From: Mesonia mobilis DSM 19841
GTDB taxonomy: Bacteria; Bacteroidota; Bacteroidia; Flavobacteriales; Flavobacteriaceae
DNA: 64,000 nt
Direction: 5' to 3'
Assembly (NCBI RefSeq): GCF_000423405.1
Contig: NZ_AUHX01000004.1
Location: forward strand, 248,001-312,000
Positions 53,921 to 63,297 of this stretch are shown piece after piece (position 1 is the first letter of the stretch; each line of letters opens with the position of its first letter). A program made the position numbers and the translations under genes. The notes under the pieces were generated by a model. The model worked only from the letters and a program-made list of their open reading frames with translations, had not been told where the DNA came from and searched no databases.

Positions 53921-54740
53921 GGTTTTTATTTTTATAGATTCCTAATATTTTATGCGCTTCAGAAACCTCTTCTAAAGCTTTCATTGCTTCAACAAAAACA
54001 GGGAGCTCTTTAAAGGTTACGTCAATAAAAAATGAATACTTCCAAGGTTCATCGACAATGGGTAACGACTGTATTTTCGTCATATCTAAACCGTAACGAT
54101 CTAGAATTTGCAAGGCTTTTAGTAAACTTCCTTGTTCGTGTTTCAGAATTAACTTTAATGAAGCTTTATCGGCTTGTTCAACTTTTTCGCCCTTTTTCGA
54201 AATGATTAAAAAACGAGTCGTGTTGGTTTGTTCTGAATGTATATTTTGTGCTAACAAATTCAGCTTAAAAATTTCAGCAGCTGTTGCACTTGCGATCGCC
54301 GCTGTATTTTTTAATCCTTGTTCTGCAATTCTTTTGGCTGCTTCTGCCGTGTCATTATCTTCAATTAATTTTATATGCGGGTATTGCTTAAAAAAGTTTT
54401 TGCATTGCAACAACGCGATGGGATGCGAATAAACTTCAGTAATGCTTTCTAAAGTTTCACCAGGTAACGCCATTAAATTCATTTTTACGGGAATGTAATG
54501 CTCACCGACTACTTCTAATTCATATTCATCTACATAGGCATAATTGTGCAAAATTGAACCTGCTGTAGAATTTTCTATCGCCATCACCGCTTTTGTCACC
54601 GATTGCTTAGCAACTTGTTCTGCCAATTCTTTAAAACTGGAACACATCGAAACCTGAACTTGTTCTCCAAAATATTCTCTCGCCACCTGATGATGAAAAG
54701 AACCTTCTATGCCTTGAATTGCAATCACTTCGTTATTCAT
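53904..54740 (-). CDS. pheA: Prephenate dehydratase with ACT domain
   Basis: A 278-residue dehydratase. N-terminal IQGIEGSFHHQVAREYFG (8-25), MAIENSTAGSIL near 73, and TTRFLIISKKGE near 172, then a C-terminal ACT domain with SLKLILKHEQGSLLKALQIL and the KIQSLPIVDEPWKYSFFID phenylalanine-binding pattern (the ESRP-like site reads SLPIVDEPW). Start ATG 54740. A leader peptide and terminator precede it, see those entries. First gene of the aromatic operon. Confidence 0.95.
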   Translation of the reverse strand: MNNEVIAIQGIEGSFHHQVAREYFGEQVQVSMCSSFKELAEQVAKQSVTKAVMAIENSTAGSILHNYAYVDEYELEVVGEHYIPVKMNLMALPGETLESITEVYSHPIALLQCKNFFKQYPHIKLIEDNDTAEAAKRIAEQGLKNTAAIASATAAEIFKLNLLAQNIHSEQTNTTRFLIISKKGEKVEQADKASLKLILKHEQGSLLKALQILDRYGLDMTKIQSLPIVDEPWKYSFFIDVTFKELPVFVEAMKALEEVSEAHKILGIYKNKNHETRQ

Positions 54741-54748
54741 TTTTTATC

Positions 54749-54782
54749 AAAAAAAAATCCCGATAAAAATTTATCGGGATTT
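54749..54782 (-). terminator. Attenuator terminator directly before pheA
   Basis: Minus strand stem AAATCCCGAT/ATCGGGATTT with a short A/T loop followed by nine T, ending 8 bases before the pheA ATG. Its 5' arm UCCCGAU is complementary to GUCGGGA in the leader ORF (54828-54822), so an alternative antiterminator can form. Confidence 0.85.
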
Positions 54783-54810
54783 CAAGTATTACTTTATAAT
54801 GTTGAAGTAT

Positions 54811-54888
54811 TTACATAGCGCTCCCGACTCTATTTCTAATAAAGAAATAAAAGTAAAAATAAGCGTTCCAAGTAAATACGTTTTTCAT
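54811..54888 (-). CDS. Leader peptide of the pheA operon (aromatic-rich attenuator peptide)
   Basis: A 25-codon ORF on the minus strand, ATG at 54888-54886 and TAA at 54813-54811. It encodes M-K-N-V-F-T-W-N-A and then the run YFYFYFF (codons 10-16), followed by IRNRVGSAM. Seven consecutive Tyr/Phe codons, with a further Phe and a Trp just upstream, are the hallmark of a Phe/Tyr-sensing leader like PheL. It is too short to have been called as a gene by length filters. It lies 71 bases before pheA. Scarce charged tRNA-Phe/Tyr would stall the ribosome on the run and free GUCGGGA (codons 20-22) to sequester the terminator. Confidence 0.85.
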   Translation of the reverse strand: MKNVFTWNAYFYFYFFIRNRVGSAM

Positions 54889-54906
54889 CTTGTCTTAAAT
54901 GTTCGA

Positions 54907-54937
54907 CTAAATTATAATTTAATTTTTACAAACAAAA
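54907..54937 (-). promoter_or_regulatory. Candidate promoter of the pheA leader
   Basis: Minus strand TTTTG at 54937-54933, 18 bases, then TAATTTAG (one mismatch to TAnnTTTG) at 54914-54907; the leader ORF begins 19 bases downstream. Confidence 0.5.
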
Positions 54938-55124
54938 TGTTTTTTGGTTTTTATTGAAAATTGATAATGAAATTCCGAATCGAGTCCATAATGACGCCGG
55001 AATATTTTCATCTTTCTTATGTATTATCATATTTAGAATGTCACGCTGAGCTCGTTGAAGTGTTGTATCAATGAAAACAATTCAACTTTTAAACTGAAAA
55101 ACAACTTTAGCAGTAAGAATTATT
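54938..55124. other. Intergenic region with repeat fragments between pheA leader and gldA
   Basis: No gene is seen. It holds an inverted ATTCCG...CGGAAT pair (54970-55001) and a fragment GTCACGCTGAGCTCGTTGAAGTG (shown by position 55038-55060), which resembles a common flavobacterial intergenic repeat. Confidence 0.5.
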
Positions 55125-55132
55125 TATTTTTG
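55125..55132 (+). promoter_or_regulatory. -7 box TATTTTTG of gldA
   Basis: Perfect TAnnTTTG, 18 bases before the gldA start; the -33 element is unclear. Confidence 0.45.
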
Positions 55133-55150
55133 AGATTAAATTGAATAACT

Positions 55151-56053
55151 ATGGGTATTGAAGTAAATGGCATTTCTAAATTTTATGGAGAGCAGCAGGC
55201 GCTAAAAGAGATTTCTTTTGAAATTAATACCGGCGAGATTGTAGGTTTTTTAGGTCCGAATGGCGCCGGAAAATCGACGACCATGAAAATTTTAACCGGA
55301 TATTTACCGGCTTCAGAAGGGATCGCCAAAGTTAACGGACTCGATATTACGACCGATAAACTTAAACTTCAGCAACAAATTGGTTATTTACCGGAACACA
55401 ACCCATTATACTTAGAAATGTATGTGCGAGAATATTTAGCATTCAATGCCAAAGTGTACAAAACGCCCAAAGAAGAAATTGAAAACGTAATTGAATTAAC
55501 CGGTTTAACTCCGGAAGCCAATAAAAAAATCGGCGAACTTTCTAAAGGTTATCGCCAGCGAGTAGGTTTGGCGAATGCCTTATTACACAATCCCAGCGTA
55601 CTTATTTTAGATGAACCAACCACAGGTTTAGATCCGAATCAATTAATAGAGATTCGTGAACTCATCAAAAAAATCGGTAAAGAAAAAACCATTTTCTTAT
55701 CGACGCATATTATGCAAGAGGTAGAAGCGGTTTGCGATCGCGTAATAATCATTAATAACGGTAAAATTGTTGCCGATAAAAAACTGAAAGAACTTACTGA
55801 AGATAACGAACAAGTGGTGGTTGTAGAGTTTGATTATCGTGTAGAAACTGTTGCTTTGCAGCGTTTACCCCAAATTAAAGAGGTAAAAAACCCGGCTGGT
55901 TTTGTGTACGAAATCACTTTTGAAACTTCTAAAGATATGCGTTCTGTCGTGTTTGATTTTGCTCACGATAACGGACTTAAAATTCTTCAGCTTCACCAAA
56001 AGCATAAAAACTTAGAAGAATTGTTTAGAGATTTGACGAAGAAACAGGAATAA
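55151..56053 (+). CDS. gldA: Gliding motility ABC transporter ATPase GldA
   Basis: A 300-residue ABC ATPase. Walker A GPNGAGKST at residues 35-43, Q-loop YLPEHNPLY near 83, signature LSKGYRQRVGLA near 134, Walker B LILDEPTTGLDP near 156, H-loop STHIMQE. The N-terminus and the C-terminal extension (VVVVEFDYRVETVALQRL) fit the GldA type. In F. johnsoniae, GldA works with the GldF/GldG membrane subunits, which are not in this window. Monocistronic here. A related generic ABC exporter ATPase cannot be fully excluded. Confidence 0.85.
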   Translation: MGIEVNGISKFYGEQQALKEISFEINTGEIVGFLGPNGAGKSTTMKILTGYLPASEGIAKVNGLDITTDKLKLQQQIGYLPEHNPLYLEMYVREYLAFNAKVYKTPKEEIENVIELTGLTPEANKKIGELSKGYRQRVGLANALLHNPSVLILDEPTTGLDPNQLIEIRELIKKIGKEKTIFLSTHIMQEVEAVCDRVIIINNGKIVADKKLKELTEDNEQVVVVEFDYRVETVALQRLPQIKEVKNPAGFVYEITFETSKDMRSVVFDFAHDNGLKILQLHQKHKNLEELFRDLTKKQE

Positions 56054-56060
56054 ATCTTAA

Positions 56061-56092
56061 GGATGAGACCCTGAATCAAGTTCAGGGTGACG
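56061..56092. repeat. Palindromic intergenic repeat, copy C
   Basis: GGATGAG-ACCCTGAA-TCAAG-TTCAGGGT-GACG: perfect 8-bp arms, between convergent genes, where it could act as a terminator of either. Confidence 0.75.
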
Positions 56093-56141
56093 CCAGCTTC
56101 ATTATCGATTATTACAGAGATTTTAATCAAACCTAAAACCG

Positions 56142-56891
56142 CTACTCAAAGATCAATCTTCCAGTATACAATTCTTCTACCTCAACTTCGGGAGGATGGT
56201 TTTTCGCGATAAGATCTCCGGTGTTGTAGAGTGTTCCCGTTAAGGATTGCTGCGGATTGACGATCATTTTATTTGAACCGCGGTGATAAACATTAATGTG
56301 TTGCGCGATTAAATGTTCTCCTTCAAAACGCCCGTCGCCATTGTAAAAACCAATTTGTAGATTTTCAACTTGGCCCGATAAAAAATAGTCGCTTAAATTG
56401 TTGTTCACTATGGTGATTTGCTCTGAATTGAGTTGAAGCTGAAAATCGCCATTCGTATAATAATCGCTGTTTCCTTCAGCATCTTCAGAAACTAAAGTTA
56501 AGTTGGAATATGGCAATTCATTGGTGCTTTCTACGGTAAACTGACTACCATTTCTTAAATAACTCAATTGCGGAAGTGTTACATAAACTCGCGTCGCATC
56601 ATATTCTCGAAAGAAATTACATGTATTGTTATTTTTAAGATGAAGCCGATTTTCACGGACTTCAAACGAAATATCGTTCACTAAATTTTCTCCGGTTTCT
56701 AAACGTATTTCTTGCGTTTCGCCATAAGTAAGAAAAAGTTTGATTCCGCCATAAACGGTAATTTCTTCAAAATTTTCCAATTCAATTTCTTTAATTACAC
56801 TTCTTCCTTCGACTTGAAGACAATCGTTCGCTTCTTCCGAATCGCAGGAAAAAAAGAAAATAATACTTATATAGAAAAAAAGCTTTTTCAT
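56142..56891 (-). CDS. DUF2807 lipoprotein
   Basis: A 249-residue lipoprotein. Lipobox FFFS-C16, then the head-GIN/DUF2807 beta-solenoid: REIELENFEEITVYGGIKLFLTYG-like strands (about 30-60), VRENRLHLKNNN, and repeated short strands to the end. The family is exposed to the periplasm or surface and its role is unknown. The 3' part of the preceding deacylase overlaps its start by 4 bases, so they are expressed together. Confidence 0.78.
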   Translation of the reverse strand: MKKLFFYISIIFFFSCDSEEANDCLQVEGRSVIKEIELENFEEITVYGGIKLFLTYGETQEIRLETGENLVNDISFEVRENRLHLKNNNTCNFFREYDATRVYVTLPQLSYLRNGSQFTVESTNELPYSNLTLVSEDAEGNSDYYTNGDFQLQLNSEQITIVNNNLSDYFLSGQVENLQIGFYNGDGRFEGEHLIAQHINVYHRGSNKMIVNPQQSLTGTLYNTGDLIAKNHPPEVEVEELYTGRLIFE

Positions 56892-57991
56892 AATCGATAG
56901 CCTATTCCAAATTCGACCGCTTCTGCTTTTGCCGCATGAGATTTTACAGAAACACTTCCGAAGAAATTTTTAAATAATTCTCGCTGAATCCCTGCTCTTA
57001 AATAAGTTCGCCCTTCAAAATCGTAAGGATAATACACGTAATATCCTAAATTACCGAAAATAGAAGTTTTCCCTAAATGTAATTGATAACCGGTAAAAAC
57101 GCCAACACGTGTTGAACTTTCATCGCCTTGTAAACCATCTTCAGGATAAGCGATCGAACGATAATAAATGAGTTCTTCTAACATCGGTGAAAGAAAAACC
57201 TCGCTCCCTAAATGCACTGAACTTTTATAAGAAACGCGTTTGTCGAGATAGGTTCCTAAAATATAAAACGGAAATTGATCCATCCCAATCACATCACTGG
57301 TTTGAACGCCACCTTTCAACGTAAAATTTAAATGAATAGGTTCTGAATAATTCGTAATTGAACGTTCGGTTTGGTAATGAAATTCTTCGTCGTGATCAAG
57401 TTGGTAATTCAATCCTAAATTAATGGAGAACGTATTGGTACTAGTGTTGGGCGCTTTAAAATTTCCGTTAGAATAATGAATTAAATTAATGCCTCCTTGC
57501 ACGCCAAAACCTTTAAACAAATTCTTTTTACTGAAGTTGAGCAGCAAATAAGTCGAGGCCAACAAATGCGTTCCGTAAGCGATATTTTCATAATTAGCAT
57601 CAGGATCGTACGGATCGGTATTATAGCTAACTCCTTGCCCAACGCGCAAGAGTAAATAGCGATTTAGAAAATAAAAATTGTAATGCGCATAAATCCCGAT
57701 GTGATCTCCTAAATTAGGATTCGCCATATCTTGATAGATCAACGAAGCACCGAGATCTGGAAAATTAAAATGTCGCTGCCACTCTTTTTCGCCAAAGGTT
57801 TTCTGATTATAACTAAAAATAAATCCTTGCGGATGACCGGTGATTAAATGACCAATATCTTTGTTGTGCTCTACAATATTTCCGTAGAAATAATTAAAAT
57901 CTAGGTCATATTTTTTGGGATTCGCCTCTTCCTGAGCTTGCCCTAAAAAACAGCTCAAACCTAAAAACACACCTAAAATTTTGTTGATCAT
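56888..57991 (-). CDS. Acyloxyacyl hydrolase, PagL-like lipid A 3-O-deacylase
   Basis: A 367-residue outer membrane barrel with signal peptide (1-19, ending GQAQ). The PagL His-Ser centre is seen as NLIHYSNGNFKAPN (about residues 178-191) within a barrel of alternating strands (YLLLRVGQGVSYNTD, GVQGGINLIHYS). Proteins of this family remove the acyl chain from the 3-position of lipid A. It is longer than classic PagL (about 185 residues) because of extra strands on both sides. Downstream of metF. Confidence 0.8.
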   Translation of the reverse strand: MINKILGVFLGLSCFLGQAQEEANPKKYDLDFNYFYGNIVEHNKDIGHLITGHPQGFIFSYNQKTFGEKEWQRHFNFPDLGASLIYQDMANPNLGDHIGIYAHYNFYFLNRYLLLRVGQGVSYNTDPYDPDANYENIAYGTHLLASTYLLLNFSKKNLFKGFGVQGGINLIHYSNGNFKAPNTSTNTFSINLGLNYQLDHDEEFHYQTERSITNYSEPIHLNFTLKGGVQTSDVIGMDQFPFYILGTYLDKRVSYKSSVHLGSEVFLSPMLEELIYYRSIAYPEDGLQGDESSTRVGVFTGYQLHLGKTSIFGNLGYYVYYPYDFEGRTYLRAGIQRELFKNFFGSVSVKSHAAKAEAVEFGIGYRL

Positions 57992-57997
57992 ATCCGC

Positions 57998-58037
57998 AAA
58001 AATAGCAGAATTATTAAAACAACTCTCCTGCTATTTT
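57998..58037 (-). terminator. Weak terminator overlapping the metF stop
   Basis: Perfect 10-bp arms AAAATAGCAG/CTGCTATTTT; one arm lies within the last codons of metF and the stop is in the loop. The T-run is short (TTTTT), so it may only partly separate metF from the PagL-like gene. Confidence 0.4.
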
Positions 58038-58970
58038 CTGAATGTTATCACTTTTCCCCATCGAATAATAATGCAATACCGGCGCGCCGCCTTTAATGAG
58101 TTCTTTACTTTGTTGTATGCACCACTCTACTCCGACTTGACGAACTTCTTCTTTACTTTTGCATTTAAGCACTTCTAGCGTTAATTCATCGGGAAGATCT
58201 ACGTGAAAACGATGCGGCAAAATTGAAAGTTGCTTTTTTGTAGCCAAAGGTTTTAGTCCGGGAATTATAGGAACAGTGATTCCTGCTTTCCTGCATTTAT
58301 CGACAAATTCAAAATACTTTTTATTATCAAAAAACATTTGCGTGACCACATAACAAGCTCCGGCATCTACTTTTTCTTTTAGACGTAACACGTCCTGATC
58401 TAAACTTGGCGCTTCCATATGTTTTTCAGGATAACCGGCAACGCCAATGCAAAAATTGGTTTTGCTTTTATTTAATAATTCTTCATCTAAATATTCACCT
58501 TTGTTTAACCCCACAATTTGCTTTACCAAATCTTTTGCATACGTATGTCCTTCTTTTTCTGCGGAAAAATAAGTTTCATTTTTTACCGCATCACCACGTA
58601 AAGCCAAGACATTATCGATGCCTAAAAAGTCGAGATCTATTAAAAAATTCTCGGTATCTTCTTTGGTAAAACCGCCACATAAAATGTGTGGCACGGCATC
58701 GACTTCGTATTTATTTTGTATCGCGGCACAAATCCCAACGGTTCCCGGTCGTTTTCGCACTACTTTTTTCTGCAGTAAACCACCCGAAAGCTCTTTATAA
58801 ACATATTCTTCCCGATGATAAGTAACATCGATAAACGGAGGTTTAAATTCCATTAACGGATCGATATGATCAAAAATCGACTGAATATTTTGCCCTTTTA
58901 ATGGCGGTAAAATCTCGAAAGAGAATAAGGTTTTTTCTGCTGCTTTTTTTATATGGTCTACTACTTTCAT
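58014..58970 (-). CDS. metF: Methylenetetrahydrofolate reductase
   Basis: A 318-residue FAD-dependent TIM-barrel reductase that supplies 5-methyl-THF to methionine synthase. FSFEILPPLKGQNI near residue 17 (catalytic Glu), VDVTYHRE region, LALRGDA near 127, FCIGVAGYPEKHMEAP near 172, CYVVTQMFFDN near 207, and PIIPGLKPL. It lies in the same direction downstream of the split metH genes, after a 376-base repeat-rich gap. Confidence 0.95.
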   Translation of the reverse strand: MKVVDHIKKAAEKTLFSFEILPPLKGQNIQSIFDHIDPLMEFKPPFIDVTYHREEYVYKELSGGLLQKKVVRKRPGTVGICAAIQNKYEVDAVPHILCGGFTKEDTENFLIDLDFLGIDNVLALRGDAVKNETYFSAEKEGHTYAKDLVKQIVGLNKGEYLDEELLNKSKTNFCIGVAGYPEKHMEAPSLDQDVLRLKEKVDAGACYVVTQMFFDNKKYFEFVDKCRKAGITVPIIPGLKPLATKKQLSILPHRFHVDLPDELTLEVLKCKSKEEVRQVGVEWCIQQSKELIKGGAPVLHYYSMGKSDNIQKIAGELF

Positions 58971-59123
58971 TTTTGGTTTTACTTTTTATCTCGTTATCTC
59001 GTACTTGATCCGGGATCTCATCCTATTTTTTCAACTTAAATTTCACTCTAATTCTCTAGATGCGATGCTGAAATCTAAAATTCAACCTAGTTAATCAAGT
59101 TCAGCATATAGTTTTGTTCTTTT

Positions 59124-59221
59124 GGACGCATCCCTATCGGGTCGGGCTATTCGCTATATCTTTTTCAACTTCCTGCGAAGGCAGGAATCTAAAAAAGGAT
59201 GCCGCTGCTATCCCTTGCGCT
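59124..59221. repeat. Structured intergenic repeat, copy 3 (98 bp)
   Basis: Shell GGACGCATCCCTATCGGGTCG... and ...GGATGCCGCTGCTATCCC; core TTCCTGCGAAGGCAGGAA. Almost the same as the copy at 51811, with a changed outer end. Confidence 0.75.
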
Positions 59222-59300
59222 TTTCTAAATCGTCATCCCGGACGTGATCCAAGGATCTCATCCTTTTTTAAATTTAAATTTCTCACTAATGCTCTAGATG

Positions 59301-59327
59301 CGATGCTGAATCAAGTTCAGCATGACG
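59301..59327. repeat. Palindromic intergenic repeat, copy F
   Basis: ATGCTGAA-TCAAG-TTCAGCAT, perfect 8-bp arms, next to the metH stop. Confidence 0.75.
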
Positions 59328-59346
59328 TTCCTTTTAAATAAATTTT

Positions 59347-62085
59347 CTAAGCCAAATTCGGGCTTAACCATTTTTCAGCTTCTTGATAAGTGATTCCTTT
59401 TCGTTTCGCAAAATCTTCTACCTGATCGGGTTTTACTTTTCCTAATCCAAAATAGCGAGCTTCAGGATGCGCAAAATAATAACCGCTCACACTCGCTGCC
59501 GGCCACATCGCTAAACTTTCGGTAAGCTTTACACCAATGTTTTCTTCCACGCTCAGCAGTTTCCAAATGCTCAATTTTTCTAAATGATCGGGACATGCAG
59601 GATAGCCCGGTGCGGGACGAATACCTTTGTACGATTCTTTGATCAATTCAGCATTCGACAGATTTTCGTCTTTTGCGTAACCCCAATTTTGTGTACGGAC
59701 TTGCCAATGCAGATATTCTGCAAAAGCTTCTGCCAAACGATCGGCCAACGCTTTTACCATAATCGAATTGTAATCGTCTAAATTCTTTTCAAATTCATTC
59801 GCTAATTCTTGAGTTCCGAAGCCGGTGGTTACACAAAAACATCCGATATAATCTTGAATTTCAGTTTCTTTTGGCGCTATAAAATCGGCTAGCGCAAAAT
59901 TAGGTTTGCCTTTGTATTTTTTGAGCTGTTGTCGCAGCGTTCTAAACCGAATAATTTCTGCTGAAGTTTCAGGATCTTGAACTGAAATATCGTCGTCTTC
60001 TACTGTATTTGCCGGGAACAAACCAAAGACTGCTTTCGCTTTTAATTGTTGCTGCTGAATAATTTCTGTAAGCATTTTTTCAGCATCTTCAAATAAATTG
60101 GTGGCTTGTTGACCAACGACCTCATCTTCTAAAATCTCCGGAAATTTTCCGTGAAGATCCCAGCTTCTAAAAAAAGGCGTCCAATCGATAAACTCCTTCA
60201 ATTTGTTCAACTCGAAATCTTCAATCACTTGAACACCTAATTGATGAGGTTGAATAATATCTTCAGCTTTCCAATCAATTTGAAATTTGTTTTCTCGAGC
60301 TTCAGCAATCGTTAAATATTCTTTCTTTTTAGTTCGGCTTAGAAACTTCTCCCTGAATTCAGCATAATCAAGTTTTAGATCGGTTTTATATTTTGTCGCG
60401 GTTTCTTTTTGCAGTAAATTCCCTACCACAGTTACGGCACGAGAAGCATCGTTTACGTGAACGACTGCGTGCTGATATTCTGCATCGATTTTCACCGCCG
60501 TATGTGCTTTTGAGGTTGTCGCGCCACCAATTAACAAAGGAACTTCAAAATCTTGGCGCTGCATTTCTTTGGCAAGAAAAACCATCTCGTCTAATGAAGG
60601 CGTGATCAATCCGCTTAAACCTATAATATCGACTTGTTGGTCTTTGGCTTCAGCTATGATTTTTTCCGGCGGAACCATAACTCCTAAATCGATAATTTCA
60701 TAATTATTACAAGCGAGAACCACGCTTACAATATTTTTCCCGATATCGTGTACATCGCCTTTTACGGTCGCCATCAAAATTTTCCCGGCACCACTTTTTT
60801 CATCTTCAGAAGGCGGATTTTTCAATTTTTCTTCTTCAATATAAGGTAATAAATAGGCAACGGCTTTTTTCATTACTCGAGCAGATTTCACCACTTGCGG
60901 AAGGAACATTTTTCCGCTTCCGAAGAGATCTCCTACGACATTCATTCCCGTCATTAAATGACCTTCGATCACTTGAATCGGCTTTTCTGATTGCTGCCGA
61001 GCTTCTTCAACATCTTCTAAAATATAGGTGTCGATCCCTTTAACTAAAGCACGTGTGATTCGGTCTTGCAAAGCCTCTTCTCGCCAAGACAGATCGACCT
61101 TATTTTTTTCTGACTTATTATTTTTTACCGTTTCTGCAAACTCCAATAAACGTTCTGTAGAATCATCGCGACGGTCGAGCATCACATCTTCCACGTGTTC
61201 TAATAAATCTTTAGGAATATCGTCGTAAACCTGTAGCATTGTTGGGTTCACGATACCGATATTCATCCCGGCTTGGATGGCGTGGTATAAAAATACCGAA
61301 TGCATTGCTTCCCGAACAGTATTATTCCCGCGGAAAGAAAAAGAAATATTACTCACGCCGCCGCTGACGCTCACATACGGAAGATTTTCTTTTACCCAAC
61401 GCGTAGCTTCAATAAAATCGATCGCATTTTTTCGGTGTTCATCCATTCCCGTTGCGACCGGAAAAATGTTTAGATCGAAGATGATATCTTCCGGAGGGAA
61501 GTTCACTTTTTTCACCAATAGATCGTAAGATCGTTGTGCAATTTCGATGCGACGGTCATAATTATCGGCTTGCCCAACTTCATCAAAAGCCATCACAATT
61601 ACCGCAGCTCCGTAACGTTTGATCTTCTTGGCGTGAAGTAAAAACTCTTCTTCACCTTCTTTTAGCGAAATTGAATTCACCACACATTTTCCTTGAACTA
61701 CTTGCAAACCGGCTTCGATAATTTCCCATTTAGAGCTATCGATCATGATCGGCACACGAGAAATATCGGGTTCTGAAACGATTAAATTTAAAAAATTTAC
61801 CATCGCTTCTTTCCCATCGATCAGACCATCGTCCATATTTATATCGATAATCTGTGCGCCACCTTCTACCTGATCGCGGGCGATGGCTAAAGCTTCATCG
61901 AACTTTTCTTCTTTAATGAGTCTTAGAAATTTTCGGGAACCCGCTACATTGGTTCGCTCACCGACATTCACAAAATTACTTTCGGGAGTGATGACCAAAG
62001 GTTCTAAACCGGATAGTTTTAGCGGACGAAAATTTGAGTCAGTTTCAGTATTATGCTTATGTTCTATCGCTGTAGATAAATTCAT
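59347..62085 (-). CDS. metH: Methionine synthase, folate/cobalamin/activation part (split MetH)
   Basis: A 912-residue protein: pterin-binding barrel (about 30-310, with [15 protein letters not shown] and [12 protein letters not shown]), cap and cobalamin domain (about 350-590, HDIGKNIV near 455 carries the B12-binding His), and the AdoMet reactivation domain (about 640-912, with [12 protein letters not shown] and the last 200 residues). The homocysteine-binding domain is missing and encoded by the next gene upstream. The two proteins must work together. 7 bases separate them. Confidence 0.94.
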   Translation of the reverse strand: MNLSTAIEHKHNTETDSNFRPLKLSGLEPLVITPESNFVNVGERTNVAGSRKFLRLIKEEKFDEALAIARDQVEGGAQIIDINMDDGLIDGKEAMVNFLNLIVSEPDISRVPIMIDSSKWEIIEAGLQVVQGKCVVNSISLKEGEEEFLLHAKKIKRYGAAVIVMAFDEVGQADNYDRRIEIAQRSYDLLVKKVNFPPEDIIFDLNIFPVATGMDEHRKNAIDFIEATRWVKENLPYVSVSGGVSNISFSFRGNNTVREAMHSVFLYHAIQAGMNIGIVNPTMLQVYDDIPKDLLEHVEDVMLDRRDDSTERLLEFAETVKNNKSEKNKVDLSWREEALQDRITRALVKGIDTYILEDVEEARQQSEKPIQVIEGHLMTGMNVVGDLFGSGKMFLPQVVKSARVMKKAVAYLLPYIEEEKLKNPPSEDEKSGAGKILMATVKGDVHDIGKNIVSVVLACNNYEIIDLGVMVPPEKIIAEAKDQQVDIIGLSGLITPSLDEMVFLAKEMQRQDFEVPLLIGGATTSKAHTAVKIDAEYQHAVVHVNDASRAVTVVGNLLQKETATKYKTDLKLDYAEFREKFLSRTKKKEYLTIAEARENKFQIDWKAEDIIQPHQLGVQVIEDFELNKLKEFIDWTPFFRSWDLHGKFPEILEDEVVGQQATNLFEDAEKMLTEIIQQQQLKAKAVFGLFPANTVEDDDISVQDPETSAEIIRFRTLRQQLKKYKGKPNFALADFIAPKETEIQDYIGCFCVTTGFGTQELANEFEKNLDDYNSIMVKALADRLAEAFAEYLHWQVRTQNWGYAKDENLSNAELIKESYKGIRPAPGYPACPDHLEKLSIWKLLSVEENIGVKLTESLAMWPAASVSGYYFAHPEARYFGLGKVKPDQVEDFAKRKGITYQEAEKWLSPNLA

Positions 62086-62092
62086 TTTTGTA

Positions 62093-63100
62093 TTAAATTA
62101 ATTGTGGAGCTTCCAATTTTCTTGGGGAATACTTGGCTGCTACGTTTGCAATAGCTTTGATATGCTCTGGCGTGGTTCCGCAGCAACCGCCAATAATATT
62201 CACTAAATTCTTCTGAAGATATTCTTCGATCTGGCTTGCCATTTCTTTGGGCGTTTCATCGTATTCTCCAAAAGCATTTGGCAATCCGGCATTGGGATAA
62301 GCGGAAACGCCTGCCGAAGTTCTGTTGGCTAAAACTTCTAAATGTGGCGTGAGTTGTTTGGCACCTAACGCACAATTAAATCCAACACTTAACAACGGAA
62401 TATGCGATACGGAGATTAAAAAAGCTTCAGCGGTTTGCCCAGATAAAGTTCTACCGGAAGCATCGGTGATCGTACCGCTCAACATCACCGGAATATCGAT
62501 TTGTTGTTCTTCTTTAATTTCTTCAATTGCAAAAAGGGCAGCTTTGGCGTTGAGCGTATCAAAAACCGTTTCGACTAATAAAATATCGACTCCGCCTTTT
62601 AATAAAGCTAATGCTTGTTGTTTGTAAGCTATGCGTAATTCATCAAAAGAAATCGCTCGAAAACCGGGATTATTTACATCTGGAGAAATGCTGGCAGTTT
62701 TATTGGTTGGTCCCATCGCACCGGCAACAAAACGTGGTTTTTCAGGATTTTCTAAAGTCACTTTCTGAGCGACTTCTTTGGCAATTCTAGCCGACTCATA
62801 ATTGAGTTCATCGACCAGATGTTCCATTTTGTAATCGGCCATCGCAATGGTGGTGCCGGAGAACGTATTGGTTTCAACAATATCGGCGCCGGCTTCAAAA
62901 TATTTTTTATGTACTTCTGCAATCGCTTTGGGTTGCGTTAAGGACAAGAGATCATTATTTCCCTTCACGGGAATCTCCCAATTTTTAAAACGTTCTCCCT
63001 GAAAATCTTCTTCAGAAAATTGATAGCGTTGTAGCATTGTGCCCATTGCGCCATCGAGAACCAATATTTTTTGCGTTAATAATTCCTTTAATTTACTCAT
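62093..63100 (-). CDS. metH: Homocysteine S-methyltransferase subunit of split MetH
   Basis: A 335-residue barrel corresponding to MetH domain 1. [12 protein letters not shown] at residues 15-26, [12 protein letters not shown] near 76, [14 protein letters not shown] near 236 (first Zn Cys) and [15 protein letters not shown] near 300 (Zn Cys pair). Accepts methyl from methylcobalamin on the partner. Transcribed behind a SAM-I riboswitch. Confidence 0.95.
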   Translation of the reverse strand: MSKLKELLTQKILVLDGAMGTMLQRYQFSEEDFQGERFKNWEIPVKGNNDLLSLTQPKAIAEVHKKYFEAGADIVETNTFSGTTIAMADYKMEHLVDELNYESARIAKEVAQKVTLENPEKPRFVAGAMGPTNKTASISPDVNNPGFRAISFDELRIAYKQQALALLKGGVDILLVETVFDTLNAKAALFAIEEIKEEQQIDIPVMLSGTITDASGRTLSGQTAEAFLISVSHIPLLSVGFNCALGAKQLTPHLEVLANRTSAGVSAYPNAGLPNAFGEYDETPKEMASQIEEYLQKNLVNIIGGCCGTTPEHIKAIANVAAKYSPRKLEAPQLI

Positions 63101-63122
63101 AGCTTATTTATATAACAGCTAT

Positions 63123-63266
63123 CAAAAAAAGGAACAGAAGGAAAGAATTCTGTATGGGTTATCTATCTGCTTTTGCAGTAGAATGTAGCACCTTCTCCTT
63201 CTGTTTTCACAGAAAAAGGGTTGCTAAGGCTTCATTGGGTCTAGTCCCTCTGCCTTTCTTGATAAC
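63123..63266 (-). promoter_or_regulatory. SAM-I (S-box) riboswitch and terminator before metH
   Basis: Minus strand 63266-63158 shows the SAM-I core: P1 GTTATC/GATAAC, AGAGGGACTAGACCC, ATGAAGCCTTAGCAACCC, GGTGCTACATTC, and the closing GATAGATAAC. Then ACAGAA/TTCTGT followed by CCTTTTTTT (63153-63123) forms a terminator-like platform. High SAM should stop transcription of the metH genes. The start codon is 23 bases further. Confidence 0.93.
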
Positions 63267-63297
63267 TTATTTCAATTTAAATATGAACTTGCGCTTA

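Larger units (their letters stand above)
58971..59346. repeat. Repeat-rich gap between metF and metH: at least four repeat copies
   Basis: No gene seen in the 376 bases. It contains a partial palindromic copy D (58991-59024), a partial CTCTAGATGCGATGCTGAA at about 59055-59075, the shell/core structured repeat copy 3 (59124-59221), palindromic copy E (59231-59264) and the perfect palindromic copy F (59301-59327). A tandem-like cluster of insertions that have accumulated between two operon genes. Confidence 0.75.
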
